Source: Mimachlamys varia (taxonomy: Eukaryota; Mollusca; Bivalvia; Pectinida; Pectinidae). Taken from it: a stretch of 64,000 nt of DNA. Below the pieces are notes generated by a model, which was given only the letters and a program-made list of their open reading frames with translations, did not search any database and was not told the DNA's origin. Both the position numbers and the translations under genes were made by a program. Below, piece by piece: positions 12,690 through 25,475 of the stretch (within the stretch, counting starts at the first letter, position 1; every line of letters begins with the position of its first letter). The DNA lies in contig OX392527.1 of NCBI GenBank assembly GCA_947623455.1, forward strand, positions 52,186,401 through 52,250,400. Direction: 5' to 3'.

Positions 12690-12745
12690 CCTTACGGATT
12701 ACCTGGTCTTATTTTGCATGCTTTTATTTAAAGTTACCATTTAAG
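12690..12745 (+). repeat. Dispersed repeat family A, small fragment
   Basis: CTTACGGATTACCTGGTCTTATTTT followed by AAGTTACCATTTAAG resembles the 'ACACCTGGTCTTATTCTC ... CCATGTAAA' part of family A. It is short and diverged, so the call is tentative. Confidence 0.4.
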
Positions 12746-12834
12746 TTTGGTCTACTCCAAGAGCTATTATCCAAACAAAGTAAAAATGTATCACATCCTC
12801 CCATTGAAAATGTCGGTATCCACAACAAACCCAA

Positions 12835-13620
12835 AAGAGATATTTGCGACTATCATAAAGAAACCAATCAATTTCCATAGCTACCAAATAAATAGCATAC
12901 TCCTCTATAAGGATAACGAAGCTAACACTTGTGACCATTATAAAGAAACCAAGCAAGTTCCATAGTAACCAAATATATAGCATACTTTTCTATAAACATG
13001 CCAACGGTAACACTTGTGACCATTAAAAAGAAACCAATCAATTTCCATAGCAACCAAATATATAGCATACTTCTCTATAAGGATGACGACACTAACATTT
13101 GTGACCATTTTAGAGAAACCAATTAATTTCCATAGCAACCAAATAAATAGCATATTCCTCTATAAGGATGACGACACTAACATTTGTGACCATTTTAGAG
13201 AAACCAATCAATTTCCATAGCAACCAAATAAATAGCATATTTCTCTATAAGGATAACGACGCTAACACTTGTGACCATTATAAAGAAACCAAGCAAGTTC
13301 CATAGCAACCAAATATATAGCATAATTTTCTATAAACATGCCAACGGTAACACTTGTGACCATTAAAAAGAAACCAATCAATTTCCATAGCAACCAAATA
13401 TATATCATACTTCTCTATAAGGATGACGACACTAACATTTGTGACCATTTTAGAGAAACCAATCAATTTCCATAGCGACCAAATACATAGCATACATGTA
13501 CTTCTCTATTAGGATGACAACGCAAACACTTATGACCAATATAAAGAAACCAATCAATTACCATAGCTACCAAATAAATGCTTCTCTATTAGATCAGAAT
13601 GACGTCGCTAACACTTATGC
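12835..13620. repeat. Tandem repeat, 85-bp unit, about 9 copies, with a 340-bp higher-order period
   Basis: The landmark AAGAAACCAATCAATTTCCATAG recurs every 85 bp. Units carry diagnostic variants: 'CTATAAACATGCCAACGGTA' occurs at about 12990 and again at about 13330, and 'AAGCAAGTTCCATAG' shows the same spacing, giving a four-unit (340-bp) higher-order repeat. The edges are more diverged than the centre, as expected for arrays grown by unequal exchange. Minus-strand frames at 12938-13153 and 13278-13493 are copies of this repeat, not genes. Confidence 0.93.
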
Positions 13621-16600
13621 TTTATTCTCATCAAAAAAAGTTTTGAAGGTAAAATTAAAATCCATATGCTTTTAACAGTTCCATTGCTGATAGTTACTTA
13701 TTACTAACATGTTATACATCATTCTAAGTGCATAATGTAAGGTTTCAACTTTATATGTGTTGGTATGCAATTGTTTCATTCGAACTAAAAACGTACAACC
13801 GCAATTAAAAAAACGGAAATTATGTTTCCAGCATTAAATAAAATATGGTGTTTGTCTGCAATTTGCATCATTGAATCGTGGTAGCATCTTACATTGCTCA
13901 TTAAAGAAACGAAAATCCTAACGATTTCTGCGAACTATCAACATATTCATTTACATCTCTGTAAAATCTATAAACAACAGCGAAGCAACCAGTGATTACC
14001 TACAGCAAACGTCTGACGTCTTTTAGCGAACACAACAATTACTCGTGATGCTAGCACTCCGCGTGTTGGTAATGATAATACAGTACGATTCCTTAAACAA
14101 GGAGTGTTCACATGTTCCAACAGAGCTACTCTATCTACATGGGTATTTTGGGTTTTTTTCAATACTGAGCTCCAAAAAAATCAAATAAGGATCTACCAGC
14201 GCTTCAACAGATACATTTGCCTTGGTTCATGTATTACGTATTCCGAAAAATCCATTGCTCGCGGAATGCATACGTTCTTCAATAACGCGAAAGTCTCCAC
14301 AAAAAACGCAAGCAATGTGCAGTTTGCGCAAGTGTATACGCAATAAACACAAGCGTTACGCAGTATTTCTAGAATCAAAGGACATTCACCAGTCGCCATC
14401 GACAGTAGTCTGAATGAAGATTGGTCCCCGTGAGAAAAAAAGAAGAGAATCATTCACTTCAGACATTACCTGGTAATTGAATAAATTCGCGCTTACGGCA
14501 AGAATGAAATTAATTCTATTTGTTCCCTGTCTTTCTAAAAGACACATCTGAAACACCATTAGCTACTATACATTTGAAGACTCGCGGGAAAACTGTTTTC
14601 CTTGTGGGACACTCGCTAATCAACGTACCAGCTGTTTGCAAACACCTTATATATGCTTGCATATGTCTTTTTTTACATGGAAATAAATGACGAAAGCAAA
14701 AACAAACACTGATGCACGCTGGCGTGTTTTGCGCCAGGAAAGGGGTACCCAATCCCGTGAGACAAGTTGCATGTGTATCATTTACCTGTACTTACATTTG
14801 CTCTGCACTCTCCCATTGTAATGCATTGCAGTGGATGTTATGAGACTGTAATAGCAATTCCTACTGTAACGTCATCAATCTCCAATGCGAAGTCATCAAT
14901 TTCATTGTTTACAACACTTGCTTCTGAGTTAAAATAACTAATAATACCAAACCTACTTCATCAAAATGTAAATGTAGACACAAAATGTTTGTTTAACATA
15001 TATACCTCATCACCTCGTTCACCCTAGTCATCTGAAGATACAGCGTATGGATAAATGGCAAAATAGACCCAGGGGGTACAAATTGGCCTAACATATTCAA
15101 GTTGTTAATGTGTTGCGTCTTTATTTTATTTCGTCAAATTATAGTTAATGATTGTAAGGCATCTGAAACAAATTACTTTCAATTTCCCATTAACATTAAG
15201 AAATAGGTCATTTAGGCTCCAGGCTCTATATCGCGATTATGTACTGAAGTTATATAGTAAACCTACACAATTAACATTCAATGCAGTCATTACAACATGA
15301 GTTACCAAAATAATTAATGTATGCAGCCAGACTTATCGTTTATAGAGCGTTGAAATATTCAAACATTAGTGGAAATTTGCGAAGAAAAATAAGCATCTCT
15401 CCGTCTTAACCAGCCTAGATGAGATTTTTTTGAAAATATTGCACAGAGTTTAGTTTCATTAGAACATCTTAGCTCCTATTTTACTAAATTATTAGAGCAG
15501 CATACTTCTGCTTAATTTTAAACTGACCCCATAATTGGGATTGATGCTTGGGTGGTGTTTTTCTCCTCTACATTCTATTGCATATGGAGACACATTTTGA
15601 TTATATAAGTCTTTGCTTTAAAATTAAATAGTTTTCATTCTCGAAAAACGAAAAGCAATCAGTAACGTTTGTAAAATCAAAAAGAAGATGTGAACACATT
15701 GGGTATGGAAGTTTTACAAAAGAATGGCACGTGAAGTGTCGTAAGGTGATCAATAACATTTTGATTGTAGCGTTGGCACCAGAAAGTCCTTATAAGGGAA
15801 TGCAATATACATTTTTTCTATAACTTTAAGATTCTATAGAATTGCTAGCAATGAAATAAGTGTGATCAGCATCTAAGCATGCAGTTTGTAGATAGCATCC
15901 ATATATTTCAGGTGTTAGATGATGTGGCAATATTATTAACACATTTCAAAATTAAAATGATTTCATCCAAATGTCTGTCAGATCCTTTATGTTTCTGCTA
16001 TTGTTTAAGTGTGGCTAATTCAGAGCATACATTTAGTTACTTTTTAAATTGTAATGTGTTTTTAATCAATATTGGCTATTTACTAAAAACAAAAACAAAT
16101 AAGAAAAATGTAAAAAATGTGTCAAGTGGTTTGAACATTGTGACAGTGTATTGGATGAAATATGTTTCAAGTATAAAATGCCCGGGGTACCGGATTAATT
16201 AATATTTCGAAATGAAATTTCAACAAATGCCTCGTGGAATTGAGGGAGAAAGAAAAAAAAACATTATGTGAAGAAAAACAATAAATAATCTTTTCATTCC
16301 TTGACTTAAAATAAAAGTATTGGTATTATCTTATCGTACAAGATAAATTAATGAATGTTGATTCAACAGTGTGCTTGGATGCGAATTTTAAAGATGACCA
16401 TGCTTTTGCTAAATTATCGTGATGAGGCATTTCAACCCAGTGTTGTGTTAGACGACATGGCAGGCAAGTCTAAACACAGCGGACGATAATGGCCTCTTCA
16501 CCAGGAACTTCAAGTACCGTTAGATTGTGTAAAACAGACTCCACAAATATCTCTATGACATGCTAAAGTAACAGGCATTGTTTGAGTATTTGTTCAAGTA

Positions 16601-16785
16601 TTACACGAAACTTGTGTTGCTTTCTATTGCTGCAAACAGTATGGGGGATAGAAAGTGTGTATTTTGTGGGGATACATTGCAGATGCAAACGACACACGAA
16701 TCGATGACGTCAACTATGCATGACTTTCTCTAATCCAGGTGGAGGCTTAACAGATGTTTGAAAAGGTTAAAAATGCAACTTTAAC
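13621..16785. other. Unassigned DNA; no gene recognised
   Basis: AT-rich sequence with short frames on both strands around 13968-14752 and a 107-codon plus frame at 15879-16202. The latter has a lysine/asparagine-rich composition expected of random AT-rich DNA. A TGACGTCA site lies at 16704-16711. No repeat or RNA gene was found. Confidence 0.45.
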
Positions 16786-17003
16786 ATATTGATATATTAT
16801 GGTTTATTTTTGGGTTACGTCCTGTTAACATCTAGAGTAATTTTTAAAATGACGTGCCAGGTTTTGGAGATCGAGGAAAGCCAGAGTACTCGGAGAAAAC
16901 CACCGACCTACGGTCAGTACCTGGCAAGTGCCAAATTTGGGTTTCGAATTTGCATTCCAGAGGTGGAGTGCTTGTGGTAGAATGTCGGGATAACTTAACC
17001 ATA
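16786..17003 (-). mobile_element. tRNA-derived SINE, 5'-truncated
   Basis: Read on the minus strand, the copy begins in the tRNA-like head (TGGTTAAGTTATCCCGAC, A-box region, 16984-17001). It continues through CACTCCACCTCTGGAATGC and a B-box-like ATTCGAAACCC (16939-16952). It then enters the body: TTGCCAGGTACTGACCGTAG, GTCGGTGGTTTTCTCCGAG, TACTCTGGCTTTCCTC and AACCTGGCACGTC, ending near an AACCCAAAAATAAACC tail. The head and body order match a SINE I recall from bivalves. The first bases of the tRNA head are missing. Confidence 0.82.
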
Positions 17004-18170
17004 TATATACATGTATAAATTATGGAACCACGCGTAACATGAGTTAACAGTATACATGTCCAAGGGCCGCTACTCCGTGTCTATGGACAAACTCCGGATT
17101 CTGACCATATGTCTGAAATTATATCGACACTAGGATGTCCAATACGCTGGTAAAGGTTGAACAAAATATTTTTATTCGAAAATATACTGTTCAGCTTTTA
17201 TAACTTCTGTCCAAACTAAAATGTACATCTTTATATGGCGATCATTTAAGAAGAAACCTAACGTGTATTTCAGTTGTGATATTACCATAATTGCGAAGAA
17301 GCTGTGTGACATAAATGATAGTAAAGATAATAACTCGCGAACATCCTTTGCAGTTTGTCTGGTTAAAACCACATTACTTCGATTCTAAGTTGAAAAAATC
17401 AATGTCATACTTATTGTAGAAACTGAAATGTTTCCGTCTCGAAATCATAATTTTTATTGTTTTCCATTTTCTTTTAAACAGATGATTTACGATTATCACA
17501 TGTCTACGTACAGTAACATTACACCACACGTAACTAAGTACACAGTAAACATGTAAACACGACGGTCGTAAACCAGACGAAGGATATCAACTGTCTGCTA
17601 CGTTTAATCCATCTACGAGTAAAATTAGCTTTAATTAATCTAACTCCCTAGCGTGAACAGCATTTGTTTGTTTGTTTGTTTATTTGTTTGTTTACAAGGG
17701 TTTCTATAGCTTAGGTACGGCAAAAAGTCGTTTGTAAACAGCGTTTGGTGATTAGCGTCTGAGGCTATCCGGTACAAAATATTATAAGCACAATTCCTAA
17801 AATAACTGTTGTTAATGGCAAAATCTGCACTTAATTTCAAGTCAGGGAGTGCAGAATGAATCGGTATGCATGTGTTTAACTTACATTGAAGATAAAATTC
17901 ACCAGACGATTAATAGAGCCTATTAATAAAGTTTATCACATTTTGGTATGTATATACGCTCGCTTAAATCGCCTAGGCATGTACCGTTACAGCGTATAGA
18001 AAATGCAGTAAATGTAATTATTATACCTACTGATGTAGTATTTATAGAAATAAAATGTAGGTGGACAACTTTCGATACTGAAATTTGAACCGAGGTTCTT
18101 TACAACCTCGTATTGTCTGTGATAAAAGCACAGTATACATGTTGTCGTTATACTCGCCATTACAGATGAC
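17004..18170. other. Unassigned DNA with a TTTG microsatellite
   Basis: A (TTTG)n tract with one interruption occupies 17663-17694. Short minus-strand frames (17172-17372, 17640-17840, 17987-18184) show no domain. No other structure is supported. Confidence 0.5.
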
Positions 18171-18192
18171 ATGACGTCATGCATGACGTCAT
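18171..18192. promoter_or_regulatory. Paired CRE-like sites in a perfect palindrome
   Basis: Two full TGACGTCA motifs (18172-18179 and 18184-18191), 12 bp apart, together form a 22-bp perfect palindrome around a central GC dinucleotide. TGACGTCA is the consensus full site for CREB/ATF bZIP proteins. No gene or start site was found beside it, so the regulatory role is inference from the motif only. Confidence 0.4.
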
Positions 18193-18892
18193 ACAGCTGT
18201 TAGAAACGGGGAATCCTCTCATCTCCAGCATCGTTATGAACCATTAAATGAGATAAAAACCTTGTCGAAGCATCGATGTTGTTTTTATGAATCTTTTGGA
18301 ATTGATTATCGGTAGCCTTCATCATTTATGAAAAAGGTGTTATAATGGAAGCATAATGTATAATTTGATACCCACTGGCGATATATCATACAATCTTAAT
18401 GACGTTTTAAATGTAAATATGTAATACATTGATCAAGAAAGTGGCCATTGATCAATATCCCCTGCCTTAAAACTGAAAACGTGGTATTATGAATTAAAGC
18501 ACGAAAGTTGAGGTTTTTTTTCTTACGTTCTAACGTAAAAAGTATTTTTTCACAAAACGTATTTGCTTCCATAACAGCAATCATATTTATACTTCGTTAT
18601 TTCTCGTTGGTTAATTCAATCTATGTTGGTTGGTGATATTTGTATCAAAACCTATACAAACACAAGAGCAAGAAAGTTCTTGTAATACAACCGGCTGTTC
18701 GGGGAATGAAGTCGTGCTTTCTATTGTAAATATTTCTTGCAATTCGCGATTTCCGTTGATGTTTGTATTTGACATCATGTCATCATGAAAATATAGGCTC
18801 AAGCTGTTTTCTTTTCCTTTAAAGTACAAAGAGTGATGGTACTCTTGGTAATGTTTGTCTTTTTACGTCTTAGTTACAGCTTTGGCCTTGAA
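18193..18892. other. Unassigned DNA
   Basis: No repeat, gene or RNA was recognised. Minus-strand short frames at 18396-18584 and 18611-18829 have no recognised domain. Confidence 0.45.
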
Positions 18893-19052
18893 AGGATGCA
18901 CCGTGTTTCGGTGTGGAGGAGGAACGCGGCTTCCCTGGGGAAGACAGAAACAAACAAACAACGGCCAGTATCCCTAAGTAAACCTCGAACCCGCAGCCCA
19001 AAGGTGCAATGCTAGTGGTAATTAGATACCTCAACCACTTGGTCATCGCGGC
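18893..19052 (-). mobile_element. tRNA-derived SINE with complete head, diverged body
   Basis: On the minus strand the copy starts GCCGCGATGACCAAGTGGTT (19052 downward), a tRNA-Ser/Leu-like head with an A-box. It continues with CACTAGCATTGCACC, TTTGGGCTGCGGGTTCGAGG (B-box, 18983-18996), GATACTGGCCGTTG, a short TTTG stretch and GGAAGCCGCGTTCCTCCTCC. The order of blocks is that of the SINE at 16786-17003, and both lie on the same strand. The body is more diverged here, and the 3' end is lost. Confidence 0.75.
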
Positions 19053-21467
19053 AGGATTTGTTTTTTTCCTTTTGCAAAACGGAAATGAATCTGTGGAATA
19101 GTCGGTGTTTGCTTTGGATTTGACGGGAATTAAAAGCTCATTTCTATCACGTTATCGCATCACAGAAAATCTTCTGGGAAATATGGCGTGTCTAATGAAA
19201 ATATATAATTATAAGATACACGTGAAATGTCCTAATGTGTTTGCCTGATGATCCGTTTGCTGAGATTGCGAGATTTGAATCAGAGCTAACACAGTTGATA
19301 TGACACGGGATATTACGTCTGCCGATGGCCACTTATGTCACGATCCATAAAAACATGACATTTCCGTATAAGATATAAATTTAAAATATTAGCAAAAAAA
19401 AAAAAAGGGAAAAGACGACCCATAACAATACAAACACAATCGCAAGACTTTTTTGCACATTATGTAGTCCATTTCTGACTACGTTATCAAAGGTGTTTAA
19501 GATCGCTGTTGAAATTACCATGACAATTTGAAATATCACTTTGGGAATCGGAACTAACAACCGAACACCAACATACTCCCTCCTGATTCGATATGCTTTA
19601 AGCATGTGTGCGTAGTTCTTGTTTTTGCATAAGGCTCGAAATGGCAAATTACTCATGGACTTTGTTAAGGCAGATCATTATTTACAGCTATTAATTTATA
19701 TTTATTTTGCTATGGCTGCCCTTGAAGAACGTACGGTGTATCGTCGAAATAGCCTGACATCGGTTGTACCATCTTCTTCCCGTCGCGCTGATTACTTCCT
19801 CGTACGCTTCTCCGACCCACACCACACATTTTTCACCACCCACAACATACCATGTTTCCAAACACGCTAATTGTGCAAACAGTGACAAGTGGAACGACAC
19901 ATGATATGTATTTGATACTTTTTCCAGATGCATCGTGAGGAGGTGAATATGGTTTACTACAGGACAAGATTACTCTTGGGGATTTTTCATTATACATGCA
20001 AAAAACACGTGTTTTCCGTTTTAATTATAATGTCTTCAACAGGAAAACTAGGTCTGGCATAACAAACAGTAGTGTCTTAATCGTGACGTCACAATTGATG
20101 AACAAGAATGATTTGAGACGTCATCACGAATGTTCATGCTTCAATAAAACCTTTTACGTCATAGTTACCGTACACGTCAGATAGATAAGATATTTCTGTT
20201 TTCACAAACACTGTTTGCAATTATGGAGTATGTTTAATTTCGCTGACTGATTCGTTTTCCGTCTAAAAAGCTCAAGGGAAAAACTGATGTTTTCAAAATG
20301 GGAGCTTTCAAACGTATTTTCTTGGCTTTTTAAGTTGATGCCCTGTTATGATTACGAGTGTAGGACTCGGGTTTCACCAACTTGGAAAACATCTTTGAAT
20401 TTCCATGTCTTATACTCCTAGACGTAAACAAATCTTTGATGCTTCGTTGTGATTTCTCTATCTTACACTTCTGTCCATGAACAATTGATAATGCCCCTCC
20501 TGGCCTGTCTTACGTTCTCATTCTTAACAAGTCATTCCGAATTTACCATCGCCTGATTTCAATATCTGAAATTGATTTTCGTAACGTACCATTGCTTGAT
20601 TACTTCAAAACTTTACTTACTGCCGAGGGCATTCATTTCAACCATCGATATATTTACTGCTCGTACATGTACTTGTGGCATTTATTTTATTATGAATGCC
20701 AAATAGAAATGTAAAACCAACGATTAGTGCACTACATTAGGTTGTCTGTTTCATTTTGACATCTTTATTTATCATAGATACAAAATGAAAGTTTCCCAAT
20801 GTTTGAAATGCTTTAAAAAATGAATATATTTCTTAAAAATACTGTCTTCAACGACACATTGATGCCATAGACTAAAAAATGTAAGGGAAAAACAGGTTCC
20901 ATTGCTCTGAGATATGTTAGCGACCGCGGAGGAGCCGGAACACTGCCTGCGTTGTGTTATACTGAGAACTAATTCGTGAAATAATCCATCGTGATTTACA
21001 CTTTGGCGAGGGTCGATACCCATGTTAACGTCCTGTTTGGTTTCCGTTTACAGCATGGCTCCTCCCGGCTGATTCTCCTAATCCGTATCGGTCTTGAAAG
21101 AAGATTTTGTCAAACTAGCAAATGATTAAGCTCAGTGCTATTTTAAGGATGTTCGCTGACAAGCGCGTTTTTTGTCTAGAAATCAAACAAAAAAAGGGGG
21201 AAGCTGAGAGAATAAGATTCAGGTCACTCGAACCTAATGTACAATGATGCATGGTTGATCTTACTGCTTTTATCAATGTAAAAAGCTTTTGATCAGGCAA
21301 AGTGCAAAAGTGCTAAAAACGTCTATTTCGTAAAAATAGGGGATAACACTTAGAATAATACTGTTTTGATTGCATTTCAATGGAAAAATCTAAACGAGGG
21401 ATTCAAACAGTGAAATAATATATTCCGTTTCAACGTCTGTCAGCCTTTTTCTATAAAGTGATGAACT
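19053..21467. other. Unassigned DNA with a cluster of CRE-like motifs
   Basis: TGACGTCA at 20084-20091, AGACGTCA near 20116 and TTACGTCA near 20154 fall within 80 bp. A poly-A run lies at 19395-19406. Short frames at 19381-19656, 19619-19870 and 20772-21023 match no family I know. No repeat boundary was seen. Confidence 0.45.
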
Positions 21468-21510
21468 TACATGTATCATATTCAACGATATATGAATACA
21501 TGTAAGTCAT
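21468..21510. repeat. Short inverted repeat (hairpin) beside the 31-bp array
   Basis: ACTTACATGTATCATATTC and its near-complement GATATATGAATACATGTAAGT flank a short loop. The hairpin stops about 45 bp before the minisatellite begins. Confidence 0.6.
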
Positions 21511-21555
21511 ATTGGTGTATACTTGTGATTGTATCAGTCCAACACTCGATAATTG

Positions 21556-22470
21556 ACTTTCATTTTTACCAATACCTCTATTATAAGTGCTTATTTTTAC
21601 CAATACCTCTAGTATAGGTGTTTATTTTTACCAATTCCTCTAGTATAAGTGTTAATTTTTACCAATAACTTTAGTATAATTGTTTATTTTTACCAATACC
21701 TCTAGTATAAGTGTTTATTTTTACCAATACCTCTAGTATAAGTGTTCATTTTTACCAATACCTCTAGTATAGGTGTTTATTTTTACCAATACCTCTAGTA
21801 TGAGTGTTCATTTTTACCAATACCTCTAGTATAATTGTTTATTTTTACCAATACCTCTAGTATAGGTGTTCATTTTTACCAATACCTCTAGTATAAGTGT
21901 TCATTTTTACCAATACCTCTAGTATAAGTGTTAATTTTTACCAATAACTTTAGTATAATTGTTTATTTTTACCAATACCTCTAGTATAATTGTTCATTTT
22001 TACCAATACCTCTAGTATAATTGTTTATTTTTACCAATACCTCTAGTATAATTGTTCATTTTTACCAATACCTCTAGTATAATTGTTCATTTTTACCAAT
22101 ACCTCTAGTATAATTGTTTATTTTTACCAATACCTCTAGTACAGGTGTTTATTTTTACCAATACCTCTAGTATAAGTGTTCATTTTTACCAATACCTCTA
22201 GTATAAGTGTTAATTTTTACCAATACCTCTAGTATAAGTGTTTATTTTTACCAATACCTCTAGTATAATTGTTTATTTTTACCAATACCTCTAGTATAAT
22301 TGTTCATTTTTACCAATACCTCTAGTATAAGTGTTCATTTTTACCAATACCTCTAGTAAAAGTGTTCATTACCAATACCTCTAGTATAATTGTTTGTTTT
22401 TAACAATACCTCTAGTATAATTGTTTATTTTTACCAATAACTCTAGTAAAATTGTTTATTTTTACCATTA
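21556..22470. repeat. Minisatellite, 31-bp unit, about 29 copies
   Basis: The core TTTTTACCAATACCTCTAGT recurs every 31 bp. Units differ mainly in the spacer (TATAAGTGTTCA, TATAATTGTTTA, TATAGGTGTTTA). The rare variant ACCAATAACTTTAGTATAAT, preceded by GTGTTAA, occurs at about 21651 and 21930. That is 279 bp, exactly nine units, and points to a nine-unit block duplication. One unit near 22362 lacks four T. Units contain in-frame stops, so no protein is encoded. Confidence 0.96.
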
Positions 22471-25339
22471 CAGTTTTTCAAATGCATTTAACACGTTGAG
22501 TTTGCCATAAAGATCTATACGGTTAAGCTTAACTTATTTGGTTTAAAAATATGTGTGATATAAAAATTATCGCAATAAAAGGAAAGTGATGTGACATATG
22601 TATATTGCATCATTATTACGTTGTATATTATATAGAAAAGCACTGTATGCTATTGTGTATATACATTTGTTTTGTAGAATTATACCATACATGAAACGAA
22701 CTAGACAAACTTAAGTCTTGTACATGTACGTAAATGCAATAGATACTAACCTTTGACCTTGTTTTGTTATCCAATATGTCCGTCTAGATTCGTACCACTG
22801 GGTACTGAACATTGGCGTCTCAATGTCACTGACCGTTAATAGAAAGGACGTATCTTAAAGCTAAATGGAAGGCACAGGACAAAAAGAGACATCGCCCTAT
22901 TTCACACTGCTATGTATATCCGTCTCCAGGCGGAAATAAATCGTCCCTCCTCTTTATCTCCCACCTACGGTAGAGCCGATCCCGTGATAGATTCAGCAGC
23001 TTACAGGCTAGGTAGTAATGCAAATTAAATACAGATGTGCTTGACCTTTACAGATGCTTCAGGGATACACAAAATATGCCGGTAGATTAAAACACGAGGA
23101 CCCCCTCATATAAACATAATGTACATGGTAATCAAGGATAAACAATCTCGCCGTGCCGATCTACCTGGTAATATTAGATAGTGCAAGTGAGTAACTCAGC
23201 CTGGTACATTTTGAAATCAAACGTTGATTGTTCCTACCATCAATATACATTTTATGGTTTTATTTTCTCTCTTTTAATAAAAAAAATCTTCAAATAATGA
23301 GGGTTTTTTTTATCTTGTCTGATGGTTAAGAATGAAATTAAGATGCTACAAACATATTTATTTCATATCAATTTGATCTCGAGAGGATATAACTAAGATT
23401 ACACTTGACGTTTTAAAAGTCATGCTGTGCTCTCTATTGTCATTAAGTACTCACGTACTTAACTTTAAATCAGGTTTCGAGGTAACATATATATATTTCT
23501 AGCGTTGCTTTATGGTCTCCGACACATCTGTATACAGTTTTGGCTGTTTACGGTAGATCATGTGTGCTACTGCGTTCTGTTGTTGGTAAGTAAGGACGAT
23601 CTGTCTGAGATAATCCTAAAGCGGGTCTAACATATTTAGCACTCTAAATAATCTCACTTGTTCCCTTAACCAGAAAGGGCGTATATAAACTTACGAAGTA
23701 TTAGACCTGACAAATAGGTACGATGATAAATGGACAAAAATACAGAAGAATAAAGGTTTCTTTTTCGGATAGATACGCGTATGAATTACCTTCTTGGTTA
23801 TATTGCATATGGCAAATTGCATAATAGCAGATTCTTTATTTGGTAGTTTCTAATAAGAAGAAATGAGCCTGACTTGTCCTTTTGTTTCAAATTCAACTAA
23901 GTTATGAGATTTTCCATTCTCAACTTTTCAAATATATGATATTGTTGTGATTTTATAACATAGATCTCATGTCAAAGCGGGCCTTATAAACGGACAGTGG
24001 GTTTTTAGAACTGTTAGAAAATCCATTATACTTCAAGGTTTTCTCAATCATGAAATATTTGTAGTACCCGTTCACCTTATAATTTATTTGTAACACTTTT
24101 AAAGCTTATCCATAGATACATCAGCACCAGAATTTGTATGGATTCAAAAATGGATACATAAAAAGAACAAGAATCAAAAGGATAAAAATAGAATCGTTAC
24201 GATAATATTTTGATAAAAATCAATTATATAATTATTCTGAAAATTTCCCTTGATATACATTAATGAATGCCAACATTTTAACTACTGTAAAAGATTCGTT
24301 CGAGACCTGTTAAAAAAAAAAAAACACACACACACAACAAAAAAAACCTTTCTTGTCAATTTATATGTTGCAATGTCATTAACAAAGTTTGAGTTGTTTG
24401 AAGTTGATGGAAACAAAGAAAATATAAAAATAGATTTTGGGGTTTAAAACGGATTATTTATAAAGTCAACGCCCCACAAGAACAGCATACCAAAGAGTCC
24501 CCAATGTATGGGCTGCAAAGCGCTAGCCTATACATTTACACTAAGTCAGAATGAAAAGCCCCCTAAAGTTCTTCTTGTTTAATTATACATAAAAGGGAGA
24601 ATATTCCAAGGTCAAAAAGTCCCAAGGTGGAACTCTTCTTCGCGGTTTTGAGTGATGCAGTGGTAACATCTACCTTAAAACAGAAGTTTAAGAACCACTT
24701 GGAAGCCACTACCATGTTCCGCCATTTTTCCCACAAGGATTGATCGTCTATTTACTAAGACGCAAACATTTTAATTGGTCATTTATCTTAATCTAACGTA
24801 ATCGGTTGTTACGGCAAGTCTCTGGCTAGATAATTACATCAAGGTATTTGTGTCGAGAGAACCGGCTAATTGAGGGGAGAGCCAAGTAATTTGTTCGTTT
24901 AGTATATGTTATTCTTATTTACAACATGGTTCTAACACACTACCATTTAAATAAAGAGACACTTGGGTGTCATTGAAACCTAATTATATATCTGCATAAG
25001 GGTTCATAGTACTGTGGTAATGACCACAGGAGTTACTTCCCTTGTGTTGGAACTCTCCGGTAGAGAGTCGCGTAAATAGATATACTGGAGCCTGAACAAG
25101 ACGGAGCTAACCAACCTGTGCCTTCGGGACTTGTAACTGCCGCTTGACTGTGTGTCAAATACCCAGACTGTGTGTCTGGAAGGGCGGAGCTGTGTGGCCG
25201 TCTTTATGTATATGTTTTAGGTGTTCTATATGTAATAAATTACTACAGTACGCATGTATGTCAGCATTGAAAGGGTACAATTCAAAATGTATATTAAATT
25301 TGATACATTCCATTTATTGGTATTTTAAGTTATTTAACA
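22471..25339. other. Unassigned DNA; unique-looking
   Basis: The part 22740-23190 is less AT-rich than its surroundings and shows no repeat; it could be a conserved non-coding block. A poly-A/(CA)n tract lies at 24310-24346. Frames at 24250-24447 and 25144-25344 show no known domain. Confidence 0.4.
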
Positions 25340-25475
25340 TGTAATCTCAAATTTGCCGTATTGAAATGTAACAGAAGAGGACAAAATGCACAGCGAAACA
25401 GGGGTTCGAACCCGAGACCTCCGGAACTCTATATGGACGCTCAACCAATTGAGCTATCTAGTCACTGGTGATCGA
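25340..25475 (-). mobile_element. tRNA-like SINE or tRNA pseudogene
   Basis: The minus strand reads GACTAGATAGCTCAATTGGT then TGAGCGTCC (A-box, near 25438-25464), and later GGAGGTCTCGGGTTCGAACC (B-box, near 25403-25424). The A-to-B spacing fits a tRNA, but the anticodon stem cannot be paired and the acceptor ends do not match, so this is not a functional tRNA gene. The downstream GCTGTGCATTTTGTCCTCTT is likely the SINE body. It belongs to a different family from the SINEs at 16786 and 18893. Confidence 0.6.

Noticed and set aside
25392..25464. A functional tRNA gene
   Set aside because: The A- and B-boxes are good, but the anticodon and acceptor stems do not pair; a SINE head or pseudogene fits better.
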